64,000 nt of DNA from Enterobacter sp. JBIWA008 (GTDB lineage Bacteria; Pseudomonadota; Gammaproteobacteria; Enterobacterales; Enterobacteriaceae): assembly GCF_019968765.1 (NCBI RefSeq), contig NZ_CP074149.1, positions 2,232,001 through 2,296,000 of the forward strand, read 5' to 3'. The notes under the pieces are model-generated. The model was not told the origin of the DNA. It made no database searches and saw only the letters and a program-made list of their open reading frames with translations. Every line of letters begins with the position of its first letter. Position 1 is the first letter of the stretch. A program made the position numbers and the translations under genes. Of the stretch, positions 54,561-63,494 are shown piece by piece.

Positions 54561-56060
54561 ATGTCTGAATCACTGGTAGCTATTCAGCCTGCCGTGCAGC
54601 AATTTTTAGACCGACAGCATGGCCTGTGGATTGAAGGGCGTCAGGCCGCATCGGACAGTGAAAAACGGCTGAACGTCTACAACCCGGCCACGGGCGAGGT
54701 CATTGCCTCGACAGCCGATGCCAGCGTCGATGACGTTGACCGTGCCGTCATGTCCGGGTGGCGCGCGTTTGTCTCCCGCAGCTGGGCCGGAAAACTCCCG
54801 GCGGAGCGCGAGAGGATCCTGCTTCATTTCGCCGATCTGGTCGAACAGCACGGCGAGGAGCTGGCCCAGCTTGAAACGCTGGAACAGGGCAAATCCATTA
54901 ACATTTCCCGCATGTTTGAAGTCAGTTGCACCCTGAACTGGATGCGTTATACCGCCGGGCTGACCACCAAAATTTCGGGTAAGACCCTCGACCTTTCCAT
55001 CCCGCTGCCGCAGGGCGCCCGCTATCAGGCGTGGACGCGTAAGGAGCCGGTTGGCGTGGTGGCCGGGATTGTGCCCTGGAACTTCCCGCTGATGATCGGC
55101 ATGTGGAAAGTGATGCCTGCGCTGGCCGCGGGTTGCTCTATCGTCATTAAACCGTCAGAGACCACGCCGCTGACGATGCTGCGCGTGGCGGAACTGGCAA
55201 GTGAAGCGGGCATTCCGGACGGGGTGTTCAACGTGGTAACCGGGAGCGGCGCGGTGTGCGGCGCAGCGCTGACCTCGCATCCGCATATTGCAAAGGTGAG
55301 CTTTACCGGCTCCACGGCGACGGGTAAGCAAATCGCCCGCGCGGCGGCGGACACGCTTACCGGGGTGACCCTGGAGCTGGGGGGTAAAAACCCGGCTATC
55401 GTACTGAAAGACGCGGACCCGGCGTGGGTGATCGAAGGCCTGATGACCGGGAGCTTCCTGAACCAGGGGCAGGTGTGTGCGGCGAGCTCGCGCATCTATA
55501 TTGAAGCGCCGCTGTTTGACACGCTGGTCAGCGGGTTTGAGCAGGCGGTGAAATCCCTGAGCGTCGGGCCGGGCATGTCGCCGGAAGCGTTTATCAACCC
55601 GCTGGTGTCGCGCGCGCACTGCGACAAGGTGCAGACCTTCCTTAACGAAGCGAAGTCGCGCAACGCGGAGCTGATCGTCGGTAACCGGGGGCCGGAAGGC
55701 AAAGGCTATTACGTTGCGCCTACTCTGGTGGTGAACCCGGATGCCTCGCTGCGCCTGACGCGTGAAGAGGTGTTTGGCCCGGTGGTCAACCTGGTACGCG
55801 TCGCCGACGGGGAAGAGGCGCTCCAGCTGGCAAACGACACCGAATATGGACTGACGGCCAGCGTCTGGACGCAAAATATCAGTAAGGCGCTGGAGTATAC
55901 CGACAGGCTGCAGGCGGGCACCGTCTGGGTGAACAGCCATACGCTGATTGACGCCAACCTGCCGTTCGGCGGCATGAAGCAGTCCGGCACCGGACGCGAC
56001 TTTGGTCCGGACTGGCTGGACGGCTGGTGCGAAACCAAATCGGTGTGCGTGCGCTACTAG
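54561..56060 (+). CDS. feaB: FeaB, phenylacetaldehyde dehydrogenase
   Basis: A 499-residue aldehyde dehydrogenase that oxidises phenylacetaldehyde and related aldehydes from TynA to the acid with NAD. NAD site [12 protein letters not shown]; catalytic Glu in [10 protein letters not shown]; catalytic Cys in [15 protein letters not shown]. The ATG at 54561 follows AAGGAG and matches the E. coli start; a 12-codon longer start exists. Downstream a terminator follows. Confidence 0.94.
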   Translation: MSESLVAIQPAVQQFLDRQHGLWIEGRQAASDSEKRLNVYNPATGEVIASTADASVDDVDRAVMSGWRAFVSRSWAGKLPAERERILLHFADLVEQHGEELAQLETLEQGKSINISRMFEVSCTLNWMRYTAGLTTKISGKTLDLSIPLPQGARYQAWTRKEPVGVVAGIVPWNFPLMIGMWKVMPALAAGCSIVIKPSETTPLTMLRVAELASEAGIPDGVFNVVTGSGAVCGAALTSHPHIAKVSFTGSTATGKQIARAAADTLTGVTLELGGKNPAIVLKDADPAWVIEGLMTGSFLNQGQVCAASSRIYIEAPLFDTLVSGFEQAVKSLSVGPGMSPEAFINPLVSRAHCDKVQTFLNEAKSRNAELIVGNRGPEGKGYYVAPTLVVNPDASLRLTREEVFGPVVNLVRVADGEEALQLANDTEYGLTASVWTQNISKALEYTDRLQAGTVWVNSHTLIDANLPFGGMKQSGTGRDFGPDWLDGWCETKSVCVRY

Positions 56061-56070
56061 CAAAAGCATA

Positions 56071-56094
56071 AGGCAACCTGGAGGTTGCCTTTTT
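56071..56094 (+). terminator. intrinsic terminator of feaB
   Basis: An 8-bp stem AGGCAACC / GGTTGCCT with loop TGGA followed by TTTTT, 11 nt after the feaB stop. Confidence 0.88.
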
Positions 56095-56112
56095 AGTGTT
56101 TGTTCTCTCTAT

Positions 56113-57219
56113 TTAAAGCGACCACCGATCCCGCCCGGCCTCTTTCGCCCGGTACAGCGCCGCATCGGCGCGGGCGATGATCTCGGTGCCCGCCAGCCCC
56201 TCCGCCATGCTCGCAATCCCCATGCTTACGGTGACATGGTCGCTGACCGTGGAGGCGTCGTGCGGTATGGCTTCCGTACGCAGGCCGTCCTGAATACGCA
56301 GGGCAACCTTTTCCGCGATGTTTTCCGGGCAGTTAAACAGGATCACCACGAACTCCTCGCCGCCGTAGCGTGAAACCACATCGTCAGGCGTGCGCACCGA
56401 CTGCTTCAGCACCCGCGCCACGCGCGTCAGGCAGTCGTCGCCCGCCTGGTGCCCGTAGGTGTCGTTGTAGCGTTTGAAATAGTCGATATCCAGCATAATC
56501 ACCGAGAAGGTTTTTTTCTGCTCTACCGCGTTTTCCAGCACCACTTCCATTTTCCGGCGATTGGCGGTTTTGGTTAACGGATCCTGATGCGCCAGCGCAT
56601 CCAGCCTGGAGATCAGCAGCTGGTTTTGCTGGTTACGTCGCCAGGCCTCGTCAAACCAGCTCAGCAGGATGAAACGCCCGCAGATCAGGATCAGCGAAAA
56701 CACGCTCCAGATGACAATGAAGTGAAGGTTGAGGCCATCATTCAGTATCCAGCTTGCTATCGGCAGGGTGATCCAGAGCGGCAGCACAAAGGCGAGTAGC
56801 CCCTCAGGGTAAAAATAGAGCGCCGTTAAGCCGGCGAGCAGCAGAATGACGCACAGCGGCCAGACGTGCGGGAGCAGCAGCTGGGTGATAAACCAGAAGC
56901 AGGAGACCGACCAGATGGCGCTACAGATAAACAGCACTACGCTGATACCGGCGATGCGCCGCCAGGCCATCAGGACCAGCGCGGCAGAGAGGAGGATAAT
57001 GCCGAGCATCGAGGCATCGATCATTTTCGTCAGCTGCGGCGAGTGGGGATAAAGGGGATCGCTGGCCTTGAGCAGGACGTGTCGCAGCAGGATCATCACC
57101 GCGAAGCTGATATTCACGAAGGCCAGCCACGGCAGGTTCATCGCCAGCCCATGCATCACCATGGCATGGCGCGTCGGCCAGGTTGCTCTTTCAAGCGTCG
57201 GTTTTTTTCTTTTTTCCAT
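56113..57219 (-). CDS. membrane-anchored diguanylate cyclase
   Basis: A 368-residue protein with six or so hydrophobic segments in residues 25-190 and a C-terminal GGDEF domain. The active site is GGEEF at 286-290 and an allosteric inhibitory site RTPD stands at 276-279, so it should make c-di-GMP with product inhibition. The start DALAHQDPLTKTANRRKME of the catalytic domain is typical. It interrupts the E. coli gene order feaB-tynA. What its membrane domain senses is unknown. Confidence 0.88.
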   Translation of the reverse strand: MEKRKKPTLERATWPTRHAMVMHGLAMNLPWLAFVNISFAVMILLRHVLLKASDPLYPHSPQLTKMIDASMLGIILLSAALVLMAWRRIAGISVVLFICSAIWSVSCFWFITQLLLPHVWPLCVILLLAGLTALYFYPEGLLAFVLPLWITLPIASWILNDGLNLHFIVIWSVFSLILICGRFILLSWFDEAWRRNQQNQLLISRLDALAHQDPLTKTANRRKMEVVLENAVEQKKTFSVIMLDIDYFKRYNDTYGHQAGDDCLTRVARVLKQSVRTPDDVVSRYGGEEFVVILFNCPENIAEKVALRIQDGLRTEAIPHDASTVSDHVTVSMGIASMAEGLAGTEIIARADAALYRAKEAGRDRWSL

Positions 57220-57305
57220 AAAGCCCTTTCCCGTCCGGGGGATAAATCATGCAGGTGAGATATCAGTAACTATAAGCAAGCCCGGACGAAGCTCAAATGC
57301 AGAGG

Positions 57306-57331
57306 CAAAAAAAACCGGGCAATTGCCCGGC
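57306..57331 (-). terminator. intrinsic terminator of tynA
   Basis: Minus strand: CCGGGC-AATT-GCCCGG stem followed by eight T, just after the tynA stop. Confidence 0.85.
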
Positions 57332-57337
57332 GGGTGG

Positions 57338-59611
57338 TTATTTATCCTCTTTTTTCTTCCCGAGCGTTGGCGTCTCGTCGAAGAAGTTCCACGGTTTAAG
57401 CAGGGTATGCACCCATTCCGTCGGCATAATCGGCCACTCTTCCGCACGGGCGACGTGGGTGGTGCCGGTGGTCATCCAGACCACGTCATCCCGATCGTTC
57501 AGCGACTCGTTATCCTTGCTGTACTGCCCCAGGCCCGTGTCGTGGATGGAGCGGTTAGGGAACTTACCTTCAGGGTAGAGTTCATCCGGGTGGTAGCGGG
57601 TCACCCACAGCTGCTTGTCCATAAAGCTCAGGCGATGGTAGATCCACTCGTCCGGGGCAAATTTCGCGCCGGTCGCCACCGGGTGCGTCCCCCCCGCGTA
57701 AGGGATAATCTGGTACGAGACCGGGTTGCCCATGCGGTTCTCTTTACTTGTGTTGCTCAGCAGTCGAATCGTGCCCGGGTCGAATTTCTGCGCCGCCTGC
57801 TGCTCGGTATCAATATCGTACTGATTGATCTGCATGGTGCTGGTGCGCGGGCCACCGGCGGTATTCGGCTTCACTTGCGGATCCATCGCCACCAGCTTGT
57901 TGTTGATGCCGTCCACGTCCATATCCAGGCGGAAGTTATAGATGTGCTGGTGGGTGGTGCCCACGATGTTATGGTCGATCAGCGTGCCGTAACGCGTATC
58001 GTCTTTGGCGGTGGCATCGTGCATGGTTTTCGCCTGAACGCCTTTCACCGCTTCGATACCCGTTGCGCCGGCATCAATGCCGATGGTGCCGTTTTCATGG
58101 AACACCCAGTCGAAGATGTAATCGTAGTTGCCCACGGTGCTCACCCAGCGCACCACCAGCTCGCGGCGCTCGGTGCTGACGTTTGGCTGGCCCATCTCCT
58201 GATGCTTGTATTCCGGCCCCGCGTAGCGTTCGAAAATGGCGATCGCGCGCGGGATCTCCATCGGCGCGCCGGTGTAGTCGGGAATGGTTTCATTGAGCAT
58301 CACGGCGTTGGACGGCACGTCTTTACCGCGCACCAGCGATGAGGTCAGGGTGCCCATGCCGTAGTCGCCGGAGTCGAGATAGGCTTTAAAGTACCAGCCC
58401 ACGTCCGGATCGCCGTACGGGACGATCATGCCGCCGAGAGACCCCTGATACATAATCTGGCGCTTTTTGCCGTTGTCGTTATAGGTCACGGTTGAAATCA
58501 TCGGGCCGACGCGGGAGTCGAGGCTCAGGTGGAAATCCCAGTTCTGCCAGTGCACCATATCCCCGGTAATGGTGTAGTTCTTGCCTTCCGGTTCAGTGAT
58601 GTTAAGCGGTTTTTTCGGCGTTTCTATACGGTCGCGGCCATCGTAGGGGCGCGGGGTCATGGGCACCGGAATAACGGCGCCTTCTTCAATTTTCTGGATT
58701 TTCTTCTGCTCAAGATCCACCACGGCCACCAGGTTCTCAATCGGGTGCGCCCAGTAGTTACCGTCGCCGACATCCAGATAGCTCACCACCTTCAGCAGGC
58801 GATCTTCCTGCTTCAGACCGTCTTTACCGTCGAAATAGCCGACGGTCAGCGGCGTGGTAATCACTTTTTTCGGGTCGGTGATGCCGTGCTTTTTAAGTAC
58901 CTCGGCGAACTCGGTGCTGTCGTTGATAATTTGCTGAACCGCGGTGAAATCATCCAGCAGCACCATGCCGTGCGCGTCTTTTACCGGTTCCCAGCGCAGG
59001 ATTTTTTTATCCTTCAGGTCCACCACGCTCTCGATAACGTGCTTGCCATCGAGCATCACGATCTTCGCCTGGCGAGGGGCGTCCACTGCCGTACCGTTCA
59101 GCACAAAGTCCCACACTTTGGCTTTTTCTGGCTCGGCAAGGGCGATTTGGGTAAAGCGGGTATTCGGTTTAAAGTCCGCCGAGGCTTTCACAATCTCAAC
59201 GGCCTGCTTAATTTCGTCCGCCGTTAGCGCGTTTAACGGGTGAGGGCGTTTTTCAACCTGGAAGGTCTGGTCAAGGCCGGACTGGAAAACGTCGTTGATG
59301 AAGGTCTCAGAGATAAAGGCTTTTTTGCCTTTCATCACCACCGGCACCTCGAGCTTGAGGGTTTTACCGTTGACGATGGCGGTTTTTGCGCCCGGTTTGA
59401 CCTTCACAAAGGCACCGTCTTTCGCAATGGTGAACATCTGTGCGTAATCATCCCACTGAACGTCCGCGCCAAAGTCCTGCAGCGTTTTGTCCATCGGGAC
59501 CATATGCGCCTCACTGCCGTGGGCGAAAACAGGGGATTGCCAGGCGCAACACAGCGCAACGGCCATGGCCAGCGCCGTTCTACGGGCAGAAAAAGAAGAA
59601 TTGCTTCCCAT
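57338..59611 (-). CDS. tynA: TynA, periplasmic copper amine oxidase
   Basis: A 757-residue copper/topaquinone amine oxidase, same length as the E. coli enzyme. It oxidises tyramine and phenylethylamine to the aldehyde, ammonia and H2O2. Signal peptide MGSNSSFSARRTALAMAVAL to FAHG. The topaquinone precursor is Tyr496 in VGNYDYIFDW; copper ligands include HQH in GTTHQHIYNF. The ATG at 59611 gives the known N-terminus. The 5' untranslated region contains an ERIC element, and FeaR boxes lie beyond it. Confidence 0.96.
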   Translation of the reverse strand: MGSNSSFSARRTALAMAVALCCAWQSPVFAHGSEAHMVPMDKTLQDFGADVQWDDYAQMFTIAKDGAFVKVKPGAKTAIVNGKTLKLEVPVVMKGKKAFISETFINDVFQSGLDQTFQVEKRPHPLNALTADEIKQAVEIVKASADFKPNTRFTQIALAEPEKAKVWDFVLNGTAVDAPRQAKIVMLDGKHVIESVVDLKDKKILRWEPVKDAHGMVLLDDFTAVQQIINDSTEFAEVLKKHGITDPKKVITTPLTVGYFDGKDGLKQEDRLLKVVSYLDVGDGNYWAHPIENLVAVVDLEQKKIQKIEEGAVIPVPMTPRPYDGRDRIETPKKPLNITEPEGKNYTITGDMVHWQNWDFHLSLDSRVGPMISTVTYNDNGKKRQIMYQGSLGGMIVPYGDPDVGWYFKAYLDSGDYGMGTLTSSLVRGKDVPSNAVMLNETIPDYTGAPMEIPRAIAIFERYAGPEYKHQEMGQPNVSTERRELVVRWVSTVGNYDYIFDWVFHENGTIGIDAGATGIEAVKGVQAKTMHDATAKDDTRYGTLIDHNIVGTTHQHIYNFRLDMDVDGINNKLVAMDPQVKPNTAGGPRTSTMQINQYDIDTEQQAAQKFDPGTIRLLSNTSKENRMGNPVSYQIIPYAGGTHPVATGAKFAPDEWIYHRLSFMDKQLWVTRYHPDELYPEGKFPNRSIHDTGLGQYSKDNESLNDRDDVVWMTTGTTHVARAEEWPIMPTEWVHTLLKPWNFFDETPTLGKKKEDK

Positions 59612-59636
59612 CGTAGACCTCATCTTGTTGTGTTTA

Positions 59637-59757
59637 TACCCGTCATACTTCAAGTTGCAGGTGCGTTGGCTGCACTCACTCACCCCAGTCACGTACTTAT
59701 GTACGCTCCCGGGGATTCGTTCCCTTGCCGCCTTCCTGCAACTCGAATTATTTAGGG
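59637..59757. repeat. ERIC (IRU) repeat element
   Basis: About 121 bp flanked by inverted ends (TTCAAGTTGCAGG / CCTGCAACTCGAA). The middle reads CTCACCCCAGTCACGTAC and then GTACGCTCCCGGGGATTC, the conserved core of enterobacterial repetitive intergenic consensus sequences used for ERIC-PCR typing. It lies 26 nt before the tynA start, so it should be transcribed as part of the leader and fold into a long hairpin. Confidence 0.88.
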
Positions 59758-59805
59758 TTTATTGTGTTGTGACAGCCTTATCCTGACAGGCGCCTGAGAA
59801 AAGCG

Positions 59806-59843
59806 TTTGCCTGCATCTGCCAGATTATTTGTCAGCCTTGCCA
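59806..59843 (-). promoter_or_regulatory. tandem FeaR boxes upstream of tynA
   Basis: On the minus strand TGGCA-N8-AAA (59828-59843) matches the FeaR motif exactly; a second TGGCA 21 bp further on (59806-59822) is followed by AAA after 9 nt. The 21-bp spacing equals that at feaB. The ERIC lies between these boxes and the start codon. Confidence 0.6.
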
Positions 59844-59890
59844 GGTTAAAAAAAGAGCGGGGATAAATCACAGGGTCGTGCAGACCAATC

Positions 59891-59928
59891 TCCTCTCCCC
59901 ATTGGGGAGAGGCTCAGGGTGAGGGGAA
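59891..59928. repeat. small dispersed-type inverted repeat at the paaZ 3' end
   Basis: A 9-bp stem CCTCTCCCC / GGGGAGAGG with a 3-nt loop, followed by GCTCAGGGTGAGGGG. This CTCTCCCC-type sequence recurs in many enterobacterial intergenic regions. It is between tynA's promoter and the paaZ stop and may act as a transcript end. Confidence 0.6.
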
Positions 59929-59929
59929 C

Positions 59930-61972
59930 TTAGCTGAAATCGCCCCGCTGACGCGCCACCAGCGTCAGAATGGAGTAGAGCGCCACGGCCTGCTGGTGCT
60001 GGTTGAAAATCTCAACGGACCATTCCACCACGCCGGTTGGTTTTTCCTCGGCGGTGCGCTGTTTCTTCAGCGTTTTACGCTTGCAGGTCAGACGCACCTG
60101 AATGGTATCGCCCGGCTTAACCGGCTCGATAAAGCGCAGGTTTTCCATGCCGTAGTTGGCAATAACCGGCCCGACGCCCGCGTCAACAAACAGTCCTGCC
60201 GCGGCGGAAATCAGGAAGTAGCCGTGCACCACGCGCTCGCCAAAGATCGATTCTGCCGCGCCAATCTTGTCCATATGGGCGTAGAAGTGGTCCCCGCTCA
60301 GGCAGGCAAAGTTGACGATGTCCGCTTCCGTCAGGGTGCGGCGCGGCGTCAGCAGGCTGTCGCCCGGCTGCAGTTCCTCAAAGTATTTACGGAACGGATG
60401 CACGCGATCCTCCTGCACCGTTGCGCCCCGTACCCACTGCTTGCCAATGGCCGCCAGCATGGTCGGACTGCCCTGGATCGCGGTGCGCTGCAGGTAGTGC
60501 TTCACCGCGCGCAGGCCGCCCAGCTCTTCGCCGCCGCCCGCGCGGCCCGGGCCGCCGTGCACCAGCTGAGGGAGCGGGGAGCCGTGGCCGGTGGACTCTT
60601 TCGAGGCTTCCTCGTTGAGGATCTGAATACGCCCGTGGGCGCGCGCCGCGCCGGCAATAAACTGGCGGGCAATGTCCAGGTCTGCGGTGACCAGCGTACC
60701 CGCCAGGCTACCGCCGCCCGCGCGGGCAAGCGCCATCGCGTGCTCTGAATTGCGATACGGCATCAGCGTCGCTACCGGGCCGAAGGCTTCAGTTGAATGC
60801 ACCGCCGGGGTTTCGTCCGGCTGCGGGCAGAACAGCAGGGTCGGTGGGAAGAACGCGCCAGCGGAGTGCGGATCCGCTTTGCCACCCAGACGGATCTGGC
60901 AGCCTGCGGCGATAAGTTGATCCACTTTCTCCTGCACGTCGGCGCGCTGTCCGGCATTCACCAGCGCGCCCATCTTTACCCCGTCCTGCGCCGGGTCGCC
61001 CACCACCACTTTTTCCAGCCGGGCAATCAGCGCCTGGCTCACGGCATCAATCTGGTTTTGTGGGACGATAATCCGGCGAATGGCCGTACATTTTTGCCCG
61101 GCTTTGGCGGTCATCTCGCGGACCACTTCCCGGATGAACAGGGCAAACTCCGGCTGGTCCGGCGAAACGTCTTCCCCCAGCACGCAGCAGTTCAGGGAGT
61201 CGGCCTCCATGGTGAACGGAATCGAATTCGCCACGATATTCGGGTGCACGCGCAGGCTTTGCCCGGTGCTGGCGGAGCCGGTAAAGGTCACCACGTCCTG
61301 GCTGTCGAGCTGGTCGAGCAGATCCCCCGCGCCGCCGCAGATCAGGCTGATGGCGCCGTCCGGCACCAGCCCGCTGTCGACGATGGATTTCACCATCGCC
61401 TGGGTTACCTGTGCGGTAGCGGTAGCGGGTTTGATGATGGCGGGCATCCCGGCAAGCCAGGTCGGCGCCAGCTTTTCCAGCATCCCCCAGCAGGGGAAGT
61501 TAAAGGCGTTGATGTGTACCGCCACGCCGGATTTGGAGGTCAGGACGTGGCGCGCCGCAAAGCCGCCTTCTTTCGACAGCGGGATTAACTCATCTTCCGG
61601 CCACAGGGTGTCGTCCGGCAGCTCGCGGCTGCCCAGGCTGGCGTAGGTGAAGAGGGTGCCGATGCCGCCTTCAATATCTACCCAGCTGTCAGCCTTCGTC
61701 GCGCCCGTCTGGGCCGACAGGGCATAAAACGTCTCTTTCTCGCTAAGCAGGTGCTTTGCCAACGCTTTCAGCATGGCAGCGCGTTCAATAAAGGTCATCT
61801 TATGAAGCGCTTCGCCACCGCGCTCAATCGCGTAGCGACGAGCGGCCGCCATATCCAGCCCTTCGCTGGTGACTTCCCACAATGCTTCGCCGCTGATGGC
61901 GTGATGAATGGCGCGTTCGCGGCCCCGGCCAGACTGCCAGGTACCGGATAAGAAGCTGGCTAACTGCTGCAT
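59930..61972 (-). CDS. paaZ: PaaZ, bifunctional oxepin-CoA hydrolase / semialdehyde dehydrogenase
   Basis: A 680-residue fusion. Residues 1 to about 530 are an aldehyde dehydrogenase with catalytic Cys in [11 protein letters not shown] and Glu in [10 protein letters not shown]; the C-terminal 150 residues are a MaoC-like hot-dog hydratase ([19 protein letters not shown]...[10 protein letters not shown]). It opens the oxepin-CoA ring and oxidises the resulting semialdehyde in phenylacetate breakdown. It diverges from paaA; a PaaX-like operator lies close to its start. Confidence 0.95.
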   Translation of the reverse strand: MQQLASFLSGTWQSGRGRERAIHHAISGEALWEVTSEGLDMAAARRYAIERGGEALHKMTFIERAAMLKALAKHLLSEKETFYALSAQTGATKADSWVDIEGGIGTLFTYASLGSRELPDDTLWPEDELIPLSKEGGFAARHVLTSKSGVAVHINAFNFPCWGMLEKLAPTWLAGMPAIIKPATATAQVTQAMVKSIVDSGLVPDGAISLICGGAGDLLDQLDSQDVVTFTGSASTGQSLRVHPNIVANSIPFTMEADSLNCCVLGEDVSPDQPEFALFIREVVREMTAKAGQKCTAIRRIIVPQNQIDAVSQALIARLEKVVVGDPAQDGVKMGALVNAGQRADVQEKVDQLIAAGCQIRLGGKADPHSAGAFFPPTLLFCPQPDETPAVHSTEAFGPVATLMPYRNSEHAMALARAGGGSLAGTLVTADLDIARQFIAGAARAHGRIQILNEEASKESTGHGSPLPQLVHGGPGRAGGGEELGGLRAVKHYLQRTAIQGSPTMLAAIGKQWVRGATVQEDRVHPFRKYFEELQPGDSLLTPRRTLTEADIVNFACLSGDHFYAHMDKIGAAESIFGERVVHGYFLISAAAGLFVDAGVGPVIANYGMENLRFIEPVKPGDTIQVRLTCKRKTLKKQRTAEEKPTGVVEWSVEIFNQHQQAVALYSILTLVARQRGDFS

Positions 61973-62015
61973 CGCTTATCTCCAAATGTTACGTGATTTG
62001 CTCATTAATAGTTTA

Positions 62016-62030
62016 ATTATGAATCATAAA
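62016..62030 (-). promoter_or_regulatory. PaaX-type operator at paaZ
   Basis: Minus strand TTTATGATTCATAAT matches 13 of 15 positions of the E. coli PaaX consensus as I recall it (WWTRTGATTCGYGWT). It is 44 nt before the paaZ start. Confidence 0.55.
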
Positions 62031-62233
62031 AAGCAAGCTGAGTTTTTAATGAATTGTTAGCGTTGTGATCTGGCTGGATGAATCTCATCGCGTAAAGGCG
62101 CTTGTTGCAAGGCTTGATGCAAAAGCCTTGCGAGCAGCATCACAAAACCAGTAAACAATTCTTGGGGTTATATTTAACCTTTGTGTAACTTTTAAAAAAC
62201 AAAGTGATTCAACATTACGCTTTAAGTTGCAAA

Positions 62234-62248
62234 CTAACGAATCATAAA
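62234..62248 (-). promoter_or_regulatory. PaaX-type operator at paaA
   Basis: Minus strand TTTATGATTCGTTAG matches the same consensus at 12 of 15 positions. It lies 10 nt before the paaA start, where bound PaaX would block transcription until phenylacetyl-CoA releases it. Confidence 0.6.
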
Positions 62249-62257
62249 GGTGATGAC

Positions 62258-63187
62258 GTGACGCAAGAACAACGGTTTGAGCAGCGCATAGCGCAGGAGA
62301 CGGCGATTGAGCCTCAGGACTGGATGCCTGACGCCTACCGTAAGACGTTGATCCGCCAGATTGGTCAGCATGCGCACTCCGAAATTGTCGGCATGCTGCC
62401 GGAGGGGAACTGGATCGCCCGCGCGCCGACGCTGCGCCGAAAAGCAATCCTGCTGGCGAAAGTGCAGGACGAAGCCGGGCACGGGCTCTACCTCTACAGC
62501 GCGGCGGAAACGCTGGGCTGCGCCCGGGAAGACATCTACCAGAAGATGCTCGACGGCAGGATGAAGTACTCCTCCATCTTCAACTATCCGACCCTGTGCT
62601 GGGCCGATATCGGCGTGATTGGCTGGCTGGTGGACGGCGCGGCCATCGTCAACCAGGTGGCGCTGTGCCGGACCTCCTACGGTCCGTATGCCCGCGCGAT
62701 GGTGAAAATCTGTAAAGAAGAGAGCTTCCACCAGCGCCAGGGCTTTGAGGCCTGCATGGCGCTGGCGCAGGGCAGCGAGGCCCAGCGCCAGATGCTGCAG
62801 GACGCCATCAACCGCTTCTGGTGGCCGGCGCTGATGATGTTCGGGCCGAACGACGATAACTCGCCGAACAGCGCCCGGAGCCTGGCGTGGAAAATCAAAC
62901 GCTTCGGCAACGACGAGCTGCGCCAGCGCTTTGTCGACAACACGGTGCCGCAGGTGGAAATGCTGGGCATGACGGTACCGGATCCCGACCTGCGTTTGGA
63001 TGAAGAGAGCGGTCATTACCGCTTCGGCAAGATCGACTGGCGGGAGTTTGACGAGGTCATTAACGGGCGCGGCATCTGCAACCACGAGCGCCTGGCCGCC
63101 AAACGTAAAGCCTGGGAAGAGGGGGCGTGGGTGCGCGAAGCCGCACTGGCGCATGCGGAAAAACAACACGCCCGTAAAGTGGCTTGA
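62258..63187 (+). CDS. paaA: PaaA, catalytic subunit of phenylacetyl-CoA 1,2-epoxidase
   Basis: A 309-residue ferritin-like di-iron oxygenase subunit, same length as E. coli PaaA. Metal ligands are in [20 protein letters not shown] and [14 protein letters not shown] (ExxH pairs). With PaaBCE it epoxidises the phenylacetyl-CoA ring. The start is GTG at 62258 ([17 protein letters not shown]), preceded by AAAGGTGAT; the ORF continues upstream without need. First gene of the paaABC... operon. Confidence 0.95.
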   Translation: MTQEQRFEQRIAQETAIEPQDWMPDAYRKTLIRQIGQHAHSEIVGMLPEGNWIARAPTLRRKAILLAKVQDEAGHGLYLYSAAETLGCAREDIYQKMLDGRMKYSSIFNYPTLCWADIGVIGWLVDGAAIVNQVALCRTSYGPYARAMVKICKEESFHQRQGFEACMALAQGSEAQRQMLQDAINRFWWPALMMFGPNDDNSPNSARSLAWKIKRFGNDELRQRFVDNTVPQVEMLGMTVPDPDLRLDEESGHYRFGKIDWREFDEVINGRGICNHERLAAKRKAWEEGAWVREAALAHAEKQHARKVA

Positions 63188-63198
63188 GAGGAATCACG

Positions 63199-63486
63199 AT
63201 GAGCAACGTCTACTGGCCGCTGTACGAAGTGTTCGTACGCAGCAAACAAGGGTTATCCCACCGTCACGTGGGCAGTCTGCATGCCGCCGACGATCGCATG
63301 GCGCTGGAAAACGCGCGTGATGCCTACACCCGCCGCAGCGAAGGGTGTTCTATCTGGGTGGTTAAGGCGAGCGAGATTGTCGCCTCCCAGCCGGAAGAGA
63401 GCGGCGAGTTCTTCGACCCGGCGGAAAGCAAGGTTTACCGCCATCCGACGTTCTACACCATCCCTGACGGCATCGAGCATATGTGA
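63199..63486 (+). CDS. paaB: PaaB, bridging subunit of phenylacetyl-CoA epoxidase
   Basis: A 95-residue subunit, family length. It reads SNVYWPLYEVFVRSKQGLSHRHVGSLHA and ends YRHPTFYTIPDGIEHM. PaaB links the PaaAC core subcomplexes. The ATG at 63199 follows GAGAGG, 11 nt after the paaA stop. Confidence 0.95.
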   Translation: MSNVYWPLYEVFVRSKQGLSHRHVGSLHAADDRMALENARDAYTRRSEGCSIWVVKASEIVASQPEESGEFFDPAESKVYRHPTFYTIPDGIEHM

Positions 63487-63494
63487 GGCAAAGA

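Noticed and set aside
57068-58342. 424-codon open frame on the plus strand
   Set aside because: Antisense to tynA and the diguanylate cyclase gene; His/Arg/Val-rich shadow of conserved coding.
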